Of a stretch of 64,000 bases of DNA, positions 45,463-57,498 are shown piece after piece. The first letter of the stretch is position 1; each line of letters starts with the position of its first letter. The DNA comes from Scalesia atractyloides (taxonomy: Eukaryota > Streptophyta > Magnoliopsida > Asterales > Asteraceae), in the NCBI GenBank assembly GCA_947069175.1, contig CAMTDV010000028.1, positions 70,230,157 through 70,294,156 on the forward strand. The letters are read 5' to 3'. The translations under genes and the position numbers were made by a program. The notes beneath the pieces are model-generated. The model saw only the letters and a program-made list of their open reading frames with translations, made no database searches and had not been told where the DNA came from.

Positions 45463-46907
45463 TGTAACACCCCGATATCTTTGATATATCCTTTAGTGAA
45501 ACGTGTCCAAACTCGTCATATATCCGAACAATTGAGGGAGAGGGACCAATATTGACAAAAAGGTTAAATAATAAGTTGAGGGGTTGAATCTGCATTAAAG
45601 ACAAAATTCTGGTTTTCAAGAGATCCTTACAGACCGTGACCATAACCCTTACGTTTCGTAAGGGGTATTGAAAATTACTCGCGCGTCATACGGTCTGTAA
45701 GGGGTCCCTAGACAGCAAATATATTGCTAACAGCCTCCTTGTGTTGCATTTTGACACATAATCACTTCCGTTTCCACACTTAACCACATAATGCCACCTC
45801 TACTGCCACTAATCCACATCTTAGATCACTTAAGAACACTTGGCATGTTCTCATGCTTCTTGATCAATTATAAATAGCCTTGTTCTTGCACATTATTCAT
45901 CACACCATCCTCATTCTTACTCTAAATCTCTTAGGGAGCTTACTTCTGCTTAAGAAGACTCCTTTCCAAGTTCTAAGTGTTTCCTCTATCACTAGTAAGT
46001 ATTCTTTCGGGACAATTTCAATTTATTAGTTAGATATTAGCTGAAAGTCAAACAGTTTAACTATTGCTTTGAATTTCGGTTCTGACCATTTTGGTCAGGT
46101 CAAAGTTCAAACTGAACTTGGCAACGTGATCATAATAGTGAGGGTATTAACCCCTGTGACTATACCCTTTGATCATCACGTTTAGTTGAAATGACGAGTC
46201 AAACATGTATTAAATAAAAGTAAAAAACATAAACTTTGCATTATACGACAAATGATCTTTTTAAGTACCTAAACTATAAGTTTTGACATTATAATAGTTT
46301 ATTTAACCATATAAAACCTATTTTGACAAGTCTAACTCATTGTATTCAGTTTAGCACTCATTCTTATATCGAAAGTCAAGCAGTTTGACTTTTGCTTTGT
46401 CTTTCGATTTTGTCCCCTTTGGTCTACTTTGAAACCCAATCAAGGCATGTTATGTAACCATAATATTGTAAGGAATAACCCTCTGAGGTTATATGTAACG
46501 CTTCGCTATTTTGTACTTTCCTTATTTAGAAAGTGTAATCGTATTTTCTATTTTTGGGAAACTTATAACCGTACCTTGTTTGTATTTTTCTATCTTGTAA
46601 CAGATACTTCAATCATAATGAAAATTCTATTTTATACACATATATGCATGCTAAATACTTGTATTATACACCATGATCTTGAGTGCTTACTCATACTCGC
46701 AACCTATACTTGAGATACTTGCAGTTATAATATATACGTATTATATACTCATTTAATACATATATATAAATGTAGTGTGTGTGTGTATATATATATATAT
46801 AATATATCAATATACCTTAAACGGGTTAATGTACAAAAAGGACCCAACCTAACTCAATTCACCGTTGGGCCGAAGGCACTCGTGGCCTTTAAAGCCCAAC
46901 GCGAAAT
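45463..46907 (+). repeat. Partial LTR of the decayed plus-strand gypsy element
   Basis: Starts tgtaacaccccgatat after the PPT. TATA-like tataaata at 45869-45876 with a leader-like region behind. Words such as aaccctctgaggttat recur in the minus-strand element LTRs, so the families are related. A TA/TG microsatellite lies at about 46770-46806. It is cut at 46907 by the minus-strand element. Confidence 0.6.
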
Positions 46908-48079
46908 TGTCACACCCAGGATTTCCAACCCAAAATCCATACACCAGTGGGCCCGGGTGGGGAGTATCATGACGTCAATTAAACACGGCACACGGAAGTC
47001 TTGGAGTAAAATTACTATTACAAACCGAATGTTCGAAATATAAAATAATATACAGGCTCGTAATAGAAGATCCACAGACGGATCATAAAATGTACAAGAA
47101 AGAATATAAAAAAGACTTTAGGGCAGATCTAAGGATTTGCAAGATCCTCTTATTCCTACCGAGCAGCTTCCGGCCTATTTCGTATTGTACCTGCAGTTAG
47201 CCTTTGGACGATACGTCAGCTTTCGCTGGTAAATACACCCAACTGACTCATTTTGAAAACTTCAAAATGATTTTTAAGTGCAAAACAACACAAAATCTTT
47301 TATTAACTTGGAAAGTTGAATTTACAACCTTGTATCAGATTCAATGTTTGTCAATACATACAGGGTCCGGACAGAAATCGAGACATGATTAAATACACAC
47401 CACTTACGAACTCACGAAGGAGTTATCCCCAACGTCTTGGGTAATTTGCATATGAGCATCTGACAGGTGTATGCCTACACCCCGTGCTAAGGTCGTGGAC
47501 AATAACTAATGTATTGAGCCGAGGATATCCAGGACACGGTAATTTAACCCCCGATGTTTAAGTTATCAAACAAAACTGATTAAAATGAAATATGGGGTTT
47601 ACTAGCCACAAACGAGCATTCGATTGACCCTATTTTAGACCAAGCGTAATAATTTACCGTATCCCAAGCCCGTATAGGGAAATAAGTCGAGAGTATTTAC
47701 CTGAGCTAGTCTTCTTCTTTTATTTTTAAATAACTCAGCCGTATACAAAAGTACCAAGATAGCATTTATCGGGAAGGCTCTAGTCTAGATTATGGCATAA
47801 GCTAGCCCATTAAATACTAACGGTCTTATAAACCGAATAGTGTACTTGATCATTACGTATAACGCTTGATTAAACGATGATCGGATAGAATGTAGTTTAA
47901 TCCCGACAAGTACTTGACTTGTATAATATGGGTAAACTATAAACATTCTGGATTTTGAAACTTAAATGACAAGGTTAAACCCGTTTCCGTTAATTTTCGT
48001 AAACTAGTCACGTATGATCAACCGTACGCTTATAAGCGATAATGGGTAACCGGATAAGTCATGGACAACTTCTATTTGC

Positions 48080-48930
48080 CATTATATTTTAAATAAGTTA
48101 AGATATCAGTAGGATATCAACTTATATGCCCGTTAAGGTTTTAAAACGAAACTATGCCTTATAAGGGCATTTCGGTAATTATATGTCGTATAAAAGGAAC
48201 TTGAATATATTTTAGTTTATGATCATGAGTATTCTGGAAAAAATTTTATTTATGATATAGTATCAGTAGGATATCAATTGTATTTGTAATTTATCTTTTA
48301 TGACCAAACTATGCACCGAAGGGGCATTTTGGTCATTTTACACATAGTTTATAAATTATTTGGGATTCTGAGTTTATAATATGTACCTACTATAAATATG
48401 TTTTAAAATAAGTTTTATAATTAGTAGGTATCAGTCTTGGTCAATAATATGGTTTAAAACCATACTATGCGACGAAACGGCGCTTATGTCGTAAAATGAC
48501 GTCTTTATGTGATTTTTACGAAAACTGATGTTAAGGTCAGATTAAAATGTCTTAGATATGTTATTTAATATAAAATATCAATAGTTAAAAGATTTACCTT
48601 GAAAAGATTTGATTAAAACCATTTATGAGCCACATGGGCTAAAATCGTCATTTATCGACATAGTTTAAGGACCTGCTTGAAAACTCAGTTTATAACTTGG
48701 TTTAACATCCCAAATAATCCTACTTATAATATTACATCAGTAGGAAACTCATTTTCAAGTACATTATTATTTAAAACCTTGTTTTATGCAAAAAGAACAT
48801 TTTGGTCAAAGATGGCATAATTATTGAACTTGCGCATAAACTTGGATTCTGATTATGATCATGTAATATAACCTCAGAGGGTTATGCTACATTATATTAT
48901 GATCATAATGCAATTTTAGATCAGTAGGTA
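48080..48930. repeat. Degenerate tandem array, period about 155-160 bases, in 3' LTR
   Basis: The motif atcagtaggNatc recurs near 48107, 48263, 48421, 48585 (variant), 48737 and 48918. Between repeats each unit has a taaaacc...actatgc block followed by a gggcatttYggtcattt-like block. Units are too diverged to be recent. Confidence 0.6.
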
Positions 48931-49487
48931 ACTAATCTAAATCGGGTCAGAATTGAAAGTTAAAGCAGAAGTCAAACTTCGCGACTTTTGGTTGCGAACC
49001 GACCCTAGAATTGAAATTGACGAGCCGAAAATGTTCTTACATGTTCTAATAATTATTACCAACTTGTTTAAGTGTCAAAAGAGGTTTCATAACATATATA
49101 AGATCAATTTATGATTTTCCGAAAAATGGCCTGTTTGACTTTTTAATATCATAACTTTGACCCGTCAATTGGTCTAGCAAACGTGATCTTCAGAAGTTGC
49201 CATTTACAGGACTAACACCTACCTTATTACGATCACTTAGCCATGTTCATTTTCGAACAATGGCTGGACCATAATGGTCTTAACCGAAAGTCAAAGTGTT
49301 TTCCGTAATATGCTTGACTTTTGGCTATAAAAGCCTATAAACGAAAATGCAAGAGCAAGGAACACTTACAAGATGTTCCTAGAATGCAAGAGAACTAAGT
49401 TGGATGCTCCTTTCAGCTAGGAACTTCTAGAGAAGGGAGAAGAGTGAACAAATGAGAAAGGTGCAAGTTGGAATGTGAACTTGAGCA

Positions 49488-49500
49488 CCTATTTATAGTT
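49488..49500 (-). promoter_or_regulatory. LTR TATA box on minus strand
   Basis: The reverse complement reads aactataaataggt. It lies about 0.85 kb into the LTR from its 5' end, a normal U3 length for this family. The matching segment is deleted from the 5' LTR. Confidence 0.6.
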
Positions 49501-49997
49501 GGAGAACTCAAAGGAGGTGAAGCCGGGTGTTTAGGGGTGTAAGAAGAAGCTTACAAGTGTCCCAAAACGTGGCATAGCAGTTTGGGAAGCCATGGTTTCG
49601 ATTTTAATGGTTTTAGAACTTTGTGTGGCAGCCAAGAAAAACTTTCTGCTGCAGACCCCTTCTCGCGCCCCGCGAGAGACCCAGGCCAGGTCTCTCGCGG
49701 CCCGCAACCGCCCCTTGGTTAGTTTCAAAGTTTGATACTTTTAACCCCTTAACTTTAAAAAGCTTCTAAAACCCTTTTTAAACACCTTTTTGGCACTTTT
49801 AGCCCTCCTTAGCCAATACTTGGCATACCTGGGATTATGCCCGGACATTGTCGAGCTCTCGGTTCGTTAAAAGGTCACTCAGAGGTATATATTAACATGT
49901 TGATACTCTTAATCCTCCATTATCCAACTTTTATATATTATTGGATTTAATTACTCTCGTCCACCAAACAGACATATGAGAGTTAGGACTACGTAAA

Positions 49998-50262
49998 GGA
50001 TCACTCAGAGGCTCAGTATAAGCATGTTGACTCCGATGTCACACAGAGGCTAGGCATGTTGACACAACGGTACTCAGAGGCCAAGTTTAAGCATAACGAC
50101 ACTAATGGTCATTTAGAGGCTACGTTTTATGCATAACGACACTAATGGACGTTAGAGGCTACGTTTTTATGCATGACGACACTGGTCGTTTAGAGGCTAG
50201 GTTTATGCATGTTGACATCAGAAAGTCATTCAGAGGCTCAGTTTGAGCATGTTGTCAATTTT
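49998..50262. repeat. Tandem repeat, about 36-39-base unit, in 3' LTR U3
   Basis: Seven imperfect copies of a unit like gtcactcagaggctaggttt followed by atgcatgttgacactaatg. A parallel array is present in the 5' LTR at 62359-62630. Such arrays in U3 often act as enhancers, but that is inference. Confidence 0.8.
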
Positions 50263-50348
50263 AGTCCATATTAGTCTTTAATTGACTATATAAAAAAATA
50301 CAACACGTGTCACTATATTATCGGACACGATTTTATCAGGGTGTTACA

Positions 50349-50370
50349 TCCTCACCCACTTAAAAGAAAT
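50349..50370 (-). other. Polypurine tract of minus-strand element
   Basis: On the minus strand ttcttttaagtgggtgagga directly precedes the LTR start. The same layout is seen at 45441-45462. Confidence 0.65.
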
Positions 50371-50385
50371 CTCGACCTCGAGATT

Positions 50386-51593
50386 TTATTCAAAAAGATG
50401 GGGGTACATTTGTCGCATAGTGGACTCAACCTCCCATGTATACTCGGGGACCTCTAAAGGCGTCCCACTTAACTTTACTATAGGTATCAACTTTCTTCGG
50501 AGCTTCTTAACCTGTCGATCCTTGATCGAAATTGGTTTCTCAATGAACCTCAGGTCTTCATCAATTTGCACATCCTCGTGCAACATTGCTAGCGACTCAT
50601 CGGCTAGACATTTCTTAAGATTAGATATATGGAATACATCATGAATTCCACTAAGCTCCGCTGGCAACCTGAGCTTATAAGCTACAGTGCCGACACATTC
50701 GATTATCTCGAAGGGTCCTATATATCTTGGGCTCAACTTGCCCTATTTTCTAAAACGCATCACACCTTTCCAGGGTGATACTTTCAGCATGACTTTGTCC
50801 CCTATTTGGAACTTAAGAGGTTTACCGCCTTTGTCAGCATAACTTTTCTGCCTATCCATGGCAGCTTTGAGACGATCACGGATTTGCACAATCTTTTCCA
50901 TGGTCTCCAGGACAATCTCTGGTCCTGATAGTTGGGCTTCCCCAACTTCTGCCCAACACACAGGCGTTCTACATTTTCTCCCATACGAGGCCTCAAAAGG
51001 AGCAGCCTTGATGCTCGTATGATAACTGTTATTGTAGGAGAATTCTATTAGGGGTAAGTGGTCATCCCAACTTCCACCTAAATCAATCACACATGCCCTA
51101 AGCATGTCTTCCAGAGTTTGAATAGTACGCTCACTTTGACCATCAGTCTGCGGATGGTAAGCCGTACTGAAATTTAATCGTGTACCTAACAATTGTTGGA
51201 AACTTTTCCATAAGTGAGATGTGTATCAGTATCTCTATCAAATACAATGGATACCGGCACACCGTGTAGGGACACAATCTTGTCCACATACAACTTAGCC
51301 AATTTATCTGAATTATACGTTTCCTTTATTGGCAAGAAATGAGCTGACTTAGTCAGTCTGTCTACAATGACCCAAATAGTGTCATTTCCACTTTTGGTCT
51401 TAGGTAACTTGGTAATCAAGTCCATAGTTACCATTTCCCATTTCCATGTGGGAATTTCTAATTGTTGTAGTAGTCCTGACGGTTTCTGATGTTCGGTCTT
51501 AACTTGCGAACACGTCAGACATTTAGCTACATAGGTGGCTATGGATTTCTTCAAACCCATCCACCAATAATTTTTCTTCAAATCTTGATACAT
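50386..51593 (-). pseudogene. Integrase and chromodomain of minus-strand element, frameshifted
   Basis: Three frames in order. 51593-51186: zinc region (CLTCSQVKTEHQKPSG) and core start (TMDLITKLPK, SIVFDRDTDTH, altered after the second Asp). 51192-50743: STAYHPQTDGQSERTIQTLE with the catalytic Glu region, EFSYNNSYHTSI, DKVMLKVSPWKGVMRF. 50736-50386: RYIGPFEIIECVGTVAYKL (GPY/F), then a chromodomain with LIPIVKLSGTPLEVPEYTWE and YPHLF. Breaks lie near 51190 and 50740. Same architecture as the outer plus-strand element. Confidence 0.85.
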
Positions 51594-51801
51594 CTTGTCA
51601 CCACCTGGGTGAACTGAGTATCTTGAATTATACGCTTCTTAGAGGATTAGATCTCTAAGTCCTCCAAATGACTGGAACCCAAATTCTATCATTAAATCTT
51701 AGGATTCCATCCTTTCCAGGCGCTAATTGATCAACAGTTCCGCCTAATCCCTCATTAGGAATATTAGCCTCTAATAAGGCTTGCTTTTGCGCATCTAATA
51801 G

Positions 51802-52420
51802 CTATTCACTTAAGCTATTTCTGAGCTCAATGCTGTTGGTGTTAATCCTAATAGGTTTAACTCTTTCTTTGCGACTTAAGGCGTCAGCAACTACATTTGC
51901 CTTGCCGGGATGGTAGCGAATCTCGCAATCATAATCATTAAGAGTTTCCATCCAACGGCGTTGTCGCATGTTCAATTCTTTCTGATTGAACAGGTGTTGG
52001 AGACTCTTATGGTCAGTGTATATAATACACTTCGTACCATACAAGTAATGTCTCCATAGCTTTAGTGCAAATACAACGGCACCCAATTCCAAATCATGGG
52101 TGGTGTAATTCCTTTCATGCACCTTTAATTGTCGTGATGCATAGGCAATTACCTTTCCATTTTGCATTAGCACACAACCCATACCGGTGTGTGATGCATC
52201 ACAATAAACAACAAAATTCTCAATACCCTCAGGTAGAGATAACACAGGAGCGTTGCTCAACTTATGTTTTAGAATCTCAAAAGATTCTTGTTGTTTTGGA
52301 CCCCAAACGAACTTAACATTCTTACGGGTCAGGGTAGTCAAAGGAGTGGCTATTCTTGAAAAGTTCTCAATAAACCTTCTAATAATAACCAGCCAGTCCT
52401 AAGAAACTACGAATTTCAGA
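51802..52420 (-). pseudogene. RT thumb and RNase H of minus-strand element
   Basis: The frame from 52341 to 51802 is open: VKFVWGPKQQESFEILKHKL, FVVYCDASHTGMGCVL, KVIAYASRQLKVHERNYTTH, YTDHKSLQHLFNQKELNMRQ, then YHPGKANVVADALSRK, the usual RNase H to integrase linker. The RT thumb block (52420-52341) is in another frame. Confidence 0.85.
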
Positions 52421-52579
52421 TGGAGTCTTGGGAACTTCCCAATTCATTATGGCTTCTATCTTTTGCGGGATCCACTTGGATATCACGCTCACTTACAACA
52501 TGTCCAAGGAATTAGACTTCTCTAAGCAAAAATTCGCATTTAGAGAACTTTGCATAAAGTTTCTCCTGCCTTAATAATT

Positions 52580-53790
52580 CTAGGATGCACCGAAGATGTT
52601 TCTGTGATCAGCTTGATTACGAGAATAGATAAGTATGTCGTCTACGAAGACAATGACAAACTTACCCAAATACGGTTTGCAGACTCTATTCAGGAGATCC
52701 ATGAATGCTGCAGGTGCATTTGTGAGCCCAAAAGGCATCACCAAAAATTCAAAATAACCATAGCGGGTCCTGAAGGCTGTCTTAGGAACATCTTCACTTC
52801 TAACCTTCAGTTGATGGTATCCTGATCTCAAATCTATCTTAGAAAAGTAACTAGCCCCTTGAAGTTGGTCAAATAAATCATCGATCCTGGGCAGAGGATA
52901 TCTATTTTTAACTGTTAGCTTGTTCAGCTCCGGTAGTCGATGCACATCCGCATTGATCCGTCTTTCTTCTTAACGAAGAGGATTGGAGCTCGCCAAGGTG
53001 AGGAACTAGGTTGAATAAATCCTTTCTCCAATAGTTCATCCAATTGAACTCTTAACTCATTCATTTTGGTTGGAGCTAGTCTATATGGAGCTCTAGCTAT
53101 GGGTGCTGATCCTGATATGATGTCAATTCTGAACTCCACTTGCCTATCCGGAGGTAGGCCTGGTAATTCTTCAGGGAAAACATCAGGATACTCCAAGATA
53201 ACTGGTTGATCTTCAAGGTTCGGCTTAGGTTCATTTATGGTGACTTGTGCCATATAGATGACACAACCTCTCCTCAAACACTTGGATGCCTTAAATAACA
53301 ACACCTTGTCTGGCAATCCATAGTGCGAGTCTCCGGGTATGGTGATTATTTCACCAGATGGGGTTTTAATTTCCATGAGCTTCTTATCGCAGGTAATGGG
53401 GGCTTGGTTATGAGATAACCAATCCATGCCTAAGACAACATCAAACCCCACCAATTTCATTGGCAAAAGAGAAATAGGGATGGAATGATTCTTAATGGAT
53501 ATTAAGCATCCATCAAGAATGGAAGAAGCAGTTTCTAAGGTTCCATCGGCAAGTTCTATCTCATAAATTTTGTCTAGGGTTCTTATAGGCAAGTTTAATA
53601 GTTTACTAAACTTATGATCAATAAATGATTTATCCGCACCCGAATCGAAAAGAAATCTAGCATAAATATCATTAACGGGGAAAGTACCTGTTATGACGTT
53701 ATTGTCATTAACAGCTTCCTTAGCAGTCAGTCGAAAAGCGCGTGCATTCCCCTTCTTGGCCTCTCCATGCTTCGGATTATTATTCTTTGA
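52580..53790 (-). pseudogene. Protease and RT of minus-strand element
   Basis: The frame runs from about 53790 to 52924. The protease active site FLFDSGADKSF (about 53650) has Ser for Thr, as in many plant gypsy elements; GFDVVLGMDWLSHNQA follows, then the linker FPEELPGLPPDRQVEF and RT start APYRLAPTKMNEL, GFIQPSSSPWRAPILFVKKK. After a frameshift near 52930 the frame 52945-52580 continues NKLTVKNRYPLPRIDDLFDQ, SKIDLRSGYHQL, VMPFGLTNAPAAF and VFVDDILIYSRN (catalytic YxDD-type block). It breaks again near 52580. Confidence 0.85.
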
Positions 53791-54930
53791 ATTCTTAGGG
53801 CAGTTAGTTGCAATGTGCCCTTTTTCATTGCTGATATAACATACAGCATCCTTAAGATCTTTACAATCTAGGTCTTATGCCCTCTCCTTTTACAAATACC
53901 ACAAGGTTGTGTGAATCAGAATTACACTATCCCCAGTGTCTGCGGTTGCAAGTCTTGCAAAATGGCATCACAGCCGACTTGCCTTGGTTCCATTTGAACC
54001 CGAATCTCACTTTATTTTTCTTATTAAATCTTTGGGAGTTGTCTTCATCTCTCTTTCTTTTCCCGTCAGTTTCTGACTTAACTAACTTTTGCCTTACAAG
54101 ATCAAGGGTGAGAGAAAGAGATAGGTCTATAGTAGACCTATAGGTATTAGGCTGAGCAGCCTTTACCATACCCTTAATCTCAGGCGCTAACCCATTAATA
54201 AAACGCGGGGTAATTAAATAGGAAACTAACCTAGATAGGGAATTGAAATCGGAAACATATTTCCGACAATCTAGGTTCTTCATAGAAAGAGACAAGAAGT
54301 CGGTCTCTAATTTCTCCACTTCATGAGGTGGGCAGTATGTTTCCTTAATAAGGTCCACAAACTTGGACCACCCTAAATTATACAGGTGTACCTTACCTGT
54401 TGACTGGATCATGGCTTTCCACCAAATTAGGGCATCACCCTTAAAGGACTATGATACATACTTGACCACATCCTTATCAGCACAGTTGCTGATGTCCACA
54501 ATTGTTTCCATCTCATCTAGCCACTTTAGGGCCTTCCACCGCTCCTTTTTCCCGTTAAAGTCTCGGGGCTTGCAGGAGACGAAATACTTATAGGTACATC
54601 CGTCTTTAACAGAACGGGACCTTTCAGCAAAGTCTATTTTCTTTGGTTCACTCTTCGCATTTGAAGAGTGAACGGAGCTCTCCTTATGAGCTGAAGATGG
54701 TGGAATAGATAAGGGTCTAGAGCTAGTAGCACTCGACTCTCTAAGCCTTTCAATGGCCTTTCCCAGGCCTTTTCTATAGCCGCATCAATGCGAGCTTGAA
54801 AGTCGTCAGTATTAATGGCTTTGTTTTCAGCATTATTAGATTCCACATTCCGGTGGCTATTTTGTGCCTCGTTCGAGTTAGCCTTCTTTAAGCCTTGGTT
54901 TCTATACACCAATAAAGCTTCATTAGCCAT
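53791..54930 (-). pseudogene. Gag of minus-strand element, frameshifted
   Basis: Start MANEALLVYRNQGLKK at 54930. The first frame ends near 54634. The capsid core follows in another frame, 54412-53927: WSKFVDLIKETYCPPHEVEK, SDFNSLSRLVSYL and PRFINGLAPEIKGMVKAAQP, then a Lys/Arg-rich basic stretch (KRKRDEDNSQRFNKKNK) and a Cys cluster near 53940. Another Cys-containing knuckle-like region continues toward 53800. Decayed. Confidence 0.8.
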
Positions 54931-55127
54931 GGTATGTCAACCATATGTGTCTTAAAAACATTGGATATAAGAATCCATTGCCTATTCTAGTGTGAATAAC
55001 ATCACAACTCTTAAAGGGTTAATATAACTATATTTGGCCTAGGTCTTAATAGGACCATCAAAGGCAAATTACAATTTGGACAAGGTCCGTATATTATTAG
55101 ACAGTGGATCATAATGTCACACTGCTG
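54931..55127 (-). other. Spacer upstream of gag
   Basis: Non-coding leader between the tandem repeats and the gag start. Confidence 0.4.
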
Positions 55128-55139
55128 TCATTTGACAAT

Positions 55140-55345
55140 TGTATAGCACATAGGCTTGTCACGAAGGACATTTAAAACATGGCACATAGGCCTGTCACAA
55201 ATGGACATAAAATTATGGCACATAGGCCTGTCACTAATGGACATAAAATATGGCACATAAGCCTGCATTATTAATGGATATAAAATATGGCACATAGGCC
55301 TGTCACTAATGGACATAGAATAGGGCACATAGGCACTACACCACT
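55140..55345. repeat. Tandem repeat, about 35-base unit
   Basis: About five to six copies of ggcacataggcctgtcacta followed by atggacataaaatat. Because the period is close to 36, the minus strand stays partly open as a repetitive Met/Ser/Cys-rich frame that I do not regard as a gene. Confidence 0.85.
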
Positions 55346-55725
55346 AATGGATGTTTTATTTATCATCGCACTGATGATATTAGCCGGGATCATCACATAG
55401 GCTATATAAAATTAATCATAGCCATAAGGGCAATATATCACTAATGGATGTTTTATTCATCACCGCACTGGTGATAGTAGCCGGGATCAGAATAGATCAC
55501 ATAGGCTATATAAAATTAATCATAGCCCGAATGGGCATACATCACTAATAGATGTTTAATCACCGCACTGGTGATATTAGCCGGGATCAGAATAGATCAC
55601 ATAGGCTATATAAAATTAATCATAGCCTAAAAGGGCATACATCATTTAATGGATGTTTAATCACCGCACTGGTGATATTAGCCAGGATCAAATAGATCAC
55701 ATGGGCTATATAAGGTTAGGACATA
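55346..55725. repeat. Tandem repeat, about 95-104-base unit
   Basis: Four copies of a unit running from atggatgtttaatcaccgca through gtagccgggatcagaataga to ttaatcatagcc. Each unit holds a short inverted pair, catcaccgcactggtgat-like, able to form a hairpin. It directly adjoins the 35-base array inside the leader of the element. Confidence 0.85.
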
Positions 55726-56236
55726 GTCCATTACCTTGAAGGTTAGCATGATTCCTCAAGTCACACTATCATGAGTATGCACATTACTTGAATGTTAACA
55801 TAAGAGGACCTTAATGGTTGATTAATAGTCCTGGTCGCATTGACCTTAATGACTTGGAGGCTTGAACTTAGTCCACCACCTCTAGATAGAAGGATAACTT
55901 CACTTAACTATCATGATAGAAGACCCTTCCGTTCTTAACTATCATCTATATATTTCGTGAAATATGTGGTCTGTGCCACTCGGCAAATCAAAACCATTAA
56001 GATCTTTTTGAATTATATAGCTGATCAAAAATTCCGAGTAAAATCGAGACGATCGCTTGAAGAGGATGCATACATATAATTCCAAAATACTTCATGAAAT
56101 TCCAAATTAGAAATTACAATACTAGAAAATGAAATAAACTATCCATGCAAGGACTTTTAAAGAAATAAAAATGTCCATGCAGGGACTAAAGAAACAACGA
56201 TGTCCTCGCAGGGACTACATATAATTAGAAGAGACT
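55726..56236. other. Non-coding leader of minus-strand element
   Basis: Between the extra ORF and the tandem repeats. No domain; nothing recognised. Confidence 0.45.
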
Positions 56237-57330
56237 TCACTCGTCCTTCTTTCCCTTAACGAATTTGGAGAGTTTCTTGAAGAACTTGTTTGTCTTCTTC
56301 TCCGTTTTCTCCGCTTGCTGCTGCATCTCTTTCATTCTTTCCAAGGCCTCATTAATGGCCTCAAGTGGCGGCGGAGGTTGTGGTTGTGGCATAGCCGATA
56401 CTGGTACCCATAAGTTATATATCCAGTTGGTGGATAAGTAGGTGGGAAAGGAGACGGGTAAAGTGCGTTGTGCATAACTGCCTGCATGTAGGGGTCTTGC
56501 GACCATGCTTGATAGTCTACCGTTTAGACGGGTTAAAAGGATCATATCTAGGCGTGTCTGATATGTGAAGATTGGGTTAGTATAACCCGATGGTGGTGGT
56601 TGAACAGCAGGTGTTGGTGTTGGTTCCACTATAGGTGAAACATTAAAGGGTCCACCCATTTGTGGTCCTCTTGAATTGTGGGGTAAGAGTTGGGCAAAGG
56701 TGGCAGCGATCTCGACCTTTGTCCTGCACGTACCGACATACGTGCACCACGCTTCCTTCTTGGTGGTTCAGGTGGTGGTTGAAGTTGGTCCACAGGTTCC
56801 ATGTGGACATCTCCTTGAACAGGAGGTGGTTGAGAGTGATGGGAAGGAGTGTGGGTGAAGGTGAATTGGTTCCAATATTGGTCCCACTCATTAGGACCTT
56901 GGTAGGGCGATCCGGCATATGAGTTTGAATCGCTTGAAATTTCAATGGGATGTATATTTGATCCCGACGACAGCATCTCCGGGTTGGAGTCCTCGTCCAT
57001 GGGGTTTGGCTGGTCCAACTGATTTGATCGGCTGGAGGTGTGTTAAAGTAGTGGTTGGGGTTAAATTCCTCATGGTAAGAGTGTGAATGGGAATGGGAGA
57101 GAATGGTGAGTATGGTGTGAATGATAGGAGTGGTGAGAGTGGTAAGAATTTTGGGAATATGGGGGCGAGTGTCTATTAGAGACTGAACGTCTCGCTGGTT
57201 GCCAAGGAGATGAATCTCCTGATTCTTGGTAAGCATCTGAGTTATGAGGTTGAGGGGGAATGTGCCCTGATGGTCCTCCCCTCATTGGGCCTTTTCCGCT
57301 CCCACTTTGTCCTCGTATACGTGGCGGCAT
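56237..57330 (-). pseudogene. Extra Pro/His-rich ORF upstream of gag in minus-strand chromovirus
   Basis: Starts MPPRIRGQSGSGKGPMRGGP at 57330, about 155 bases after the PBS. The first frame (57330-57070) is Ser/His-rich (repeated HHSYHSHH). A second (57018-56629) is acidic then Pro-rich, with PIEISSDSNSYAGSPYQGP and a basic PPRRKRGARMSVR motif. A third (56659-56237) ends in a charged amphipathic helix (EAINEALERMKEMQQQAEKT) and a Lys-rich tail (KFVKGKKDE). The frames interlock with small overlaps, so one ORF of about 360 codons was probably broken by frameshifts. It matches no gag or pol domain. The basic patch could be a nuclear or nucleic-acid-binding signal, and the helix a coiled coil. 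Function unknown. Confidence 0.6.
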
Positions 57331-57484
57331 TTTCCTGTTAGAAATTCAATTCAAAAATAATAATAATAACTTAATAATGAAATGAGTAATCCTAGGTCAA
57401 TGCCTAGACTCGGAAGTCTAAGGAATGTGCTCGTGTAAGTTTGAGATTAAACACAAGAGGCTAGTGTTTAATTCTCTCAAACGT

Positions 57485-57498
57485 TGGCTCTGTACCAA
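57485..57498 (-). other. Primer binding site of minus-strand element (degenerate)
   Basis: The reverse complement is ttggtacagagcca, initiator tRNA-Met type but lacking one T of tggtatcagagcca. It lies two bases from the 5' LTR. Confidence 0.7.

Larger units (their letters stand above)
46908..50348 (-). repeat. 3' LTR of minus-strand chromovirus (3441 bp)
   Basis: tgtcacacccagg...gggtgttaca on the plus strand. Contains a degenerate array of about 155-160-base units (48080-48930), the TATA box on the minus strand at 49490-49499, and a 36-39-base tandem array (49998-50262). Confidence 0.9.

Noticed and set aside
55128..55328. Minus-strand ORF of repeated Met/Ser/Cys words
   Set aside because: Simply the 35-base tandem repeat read in one phase.
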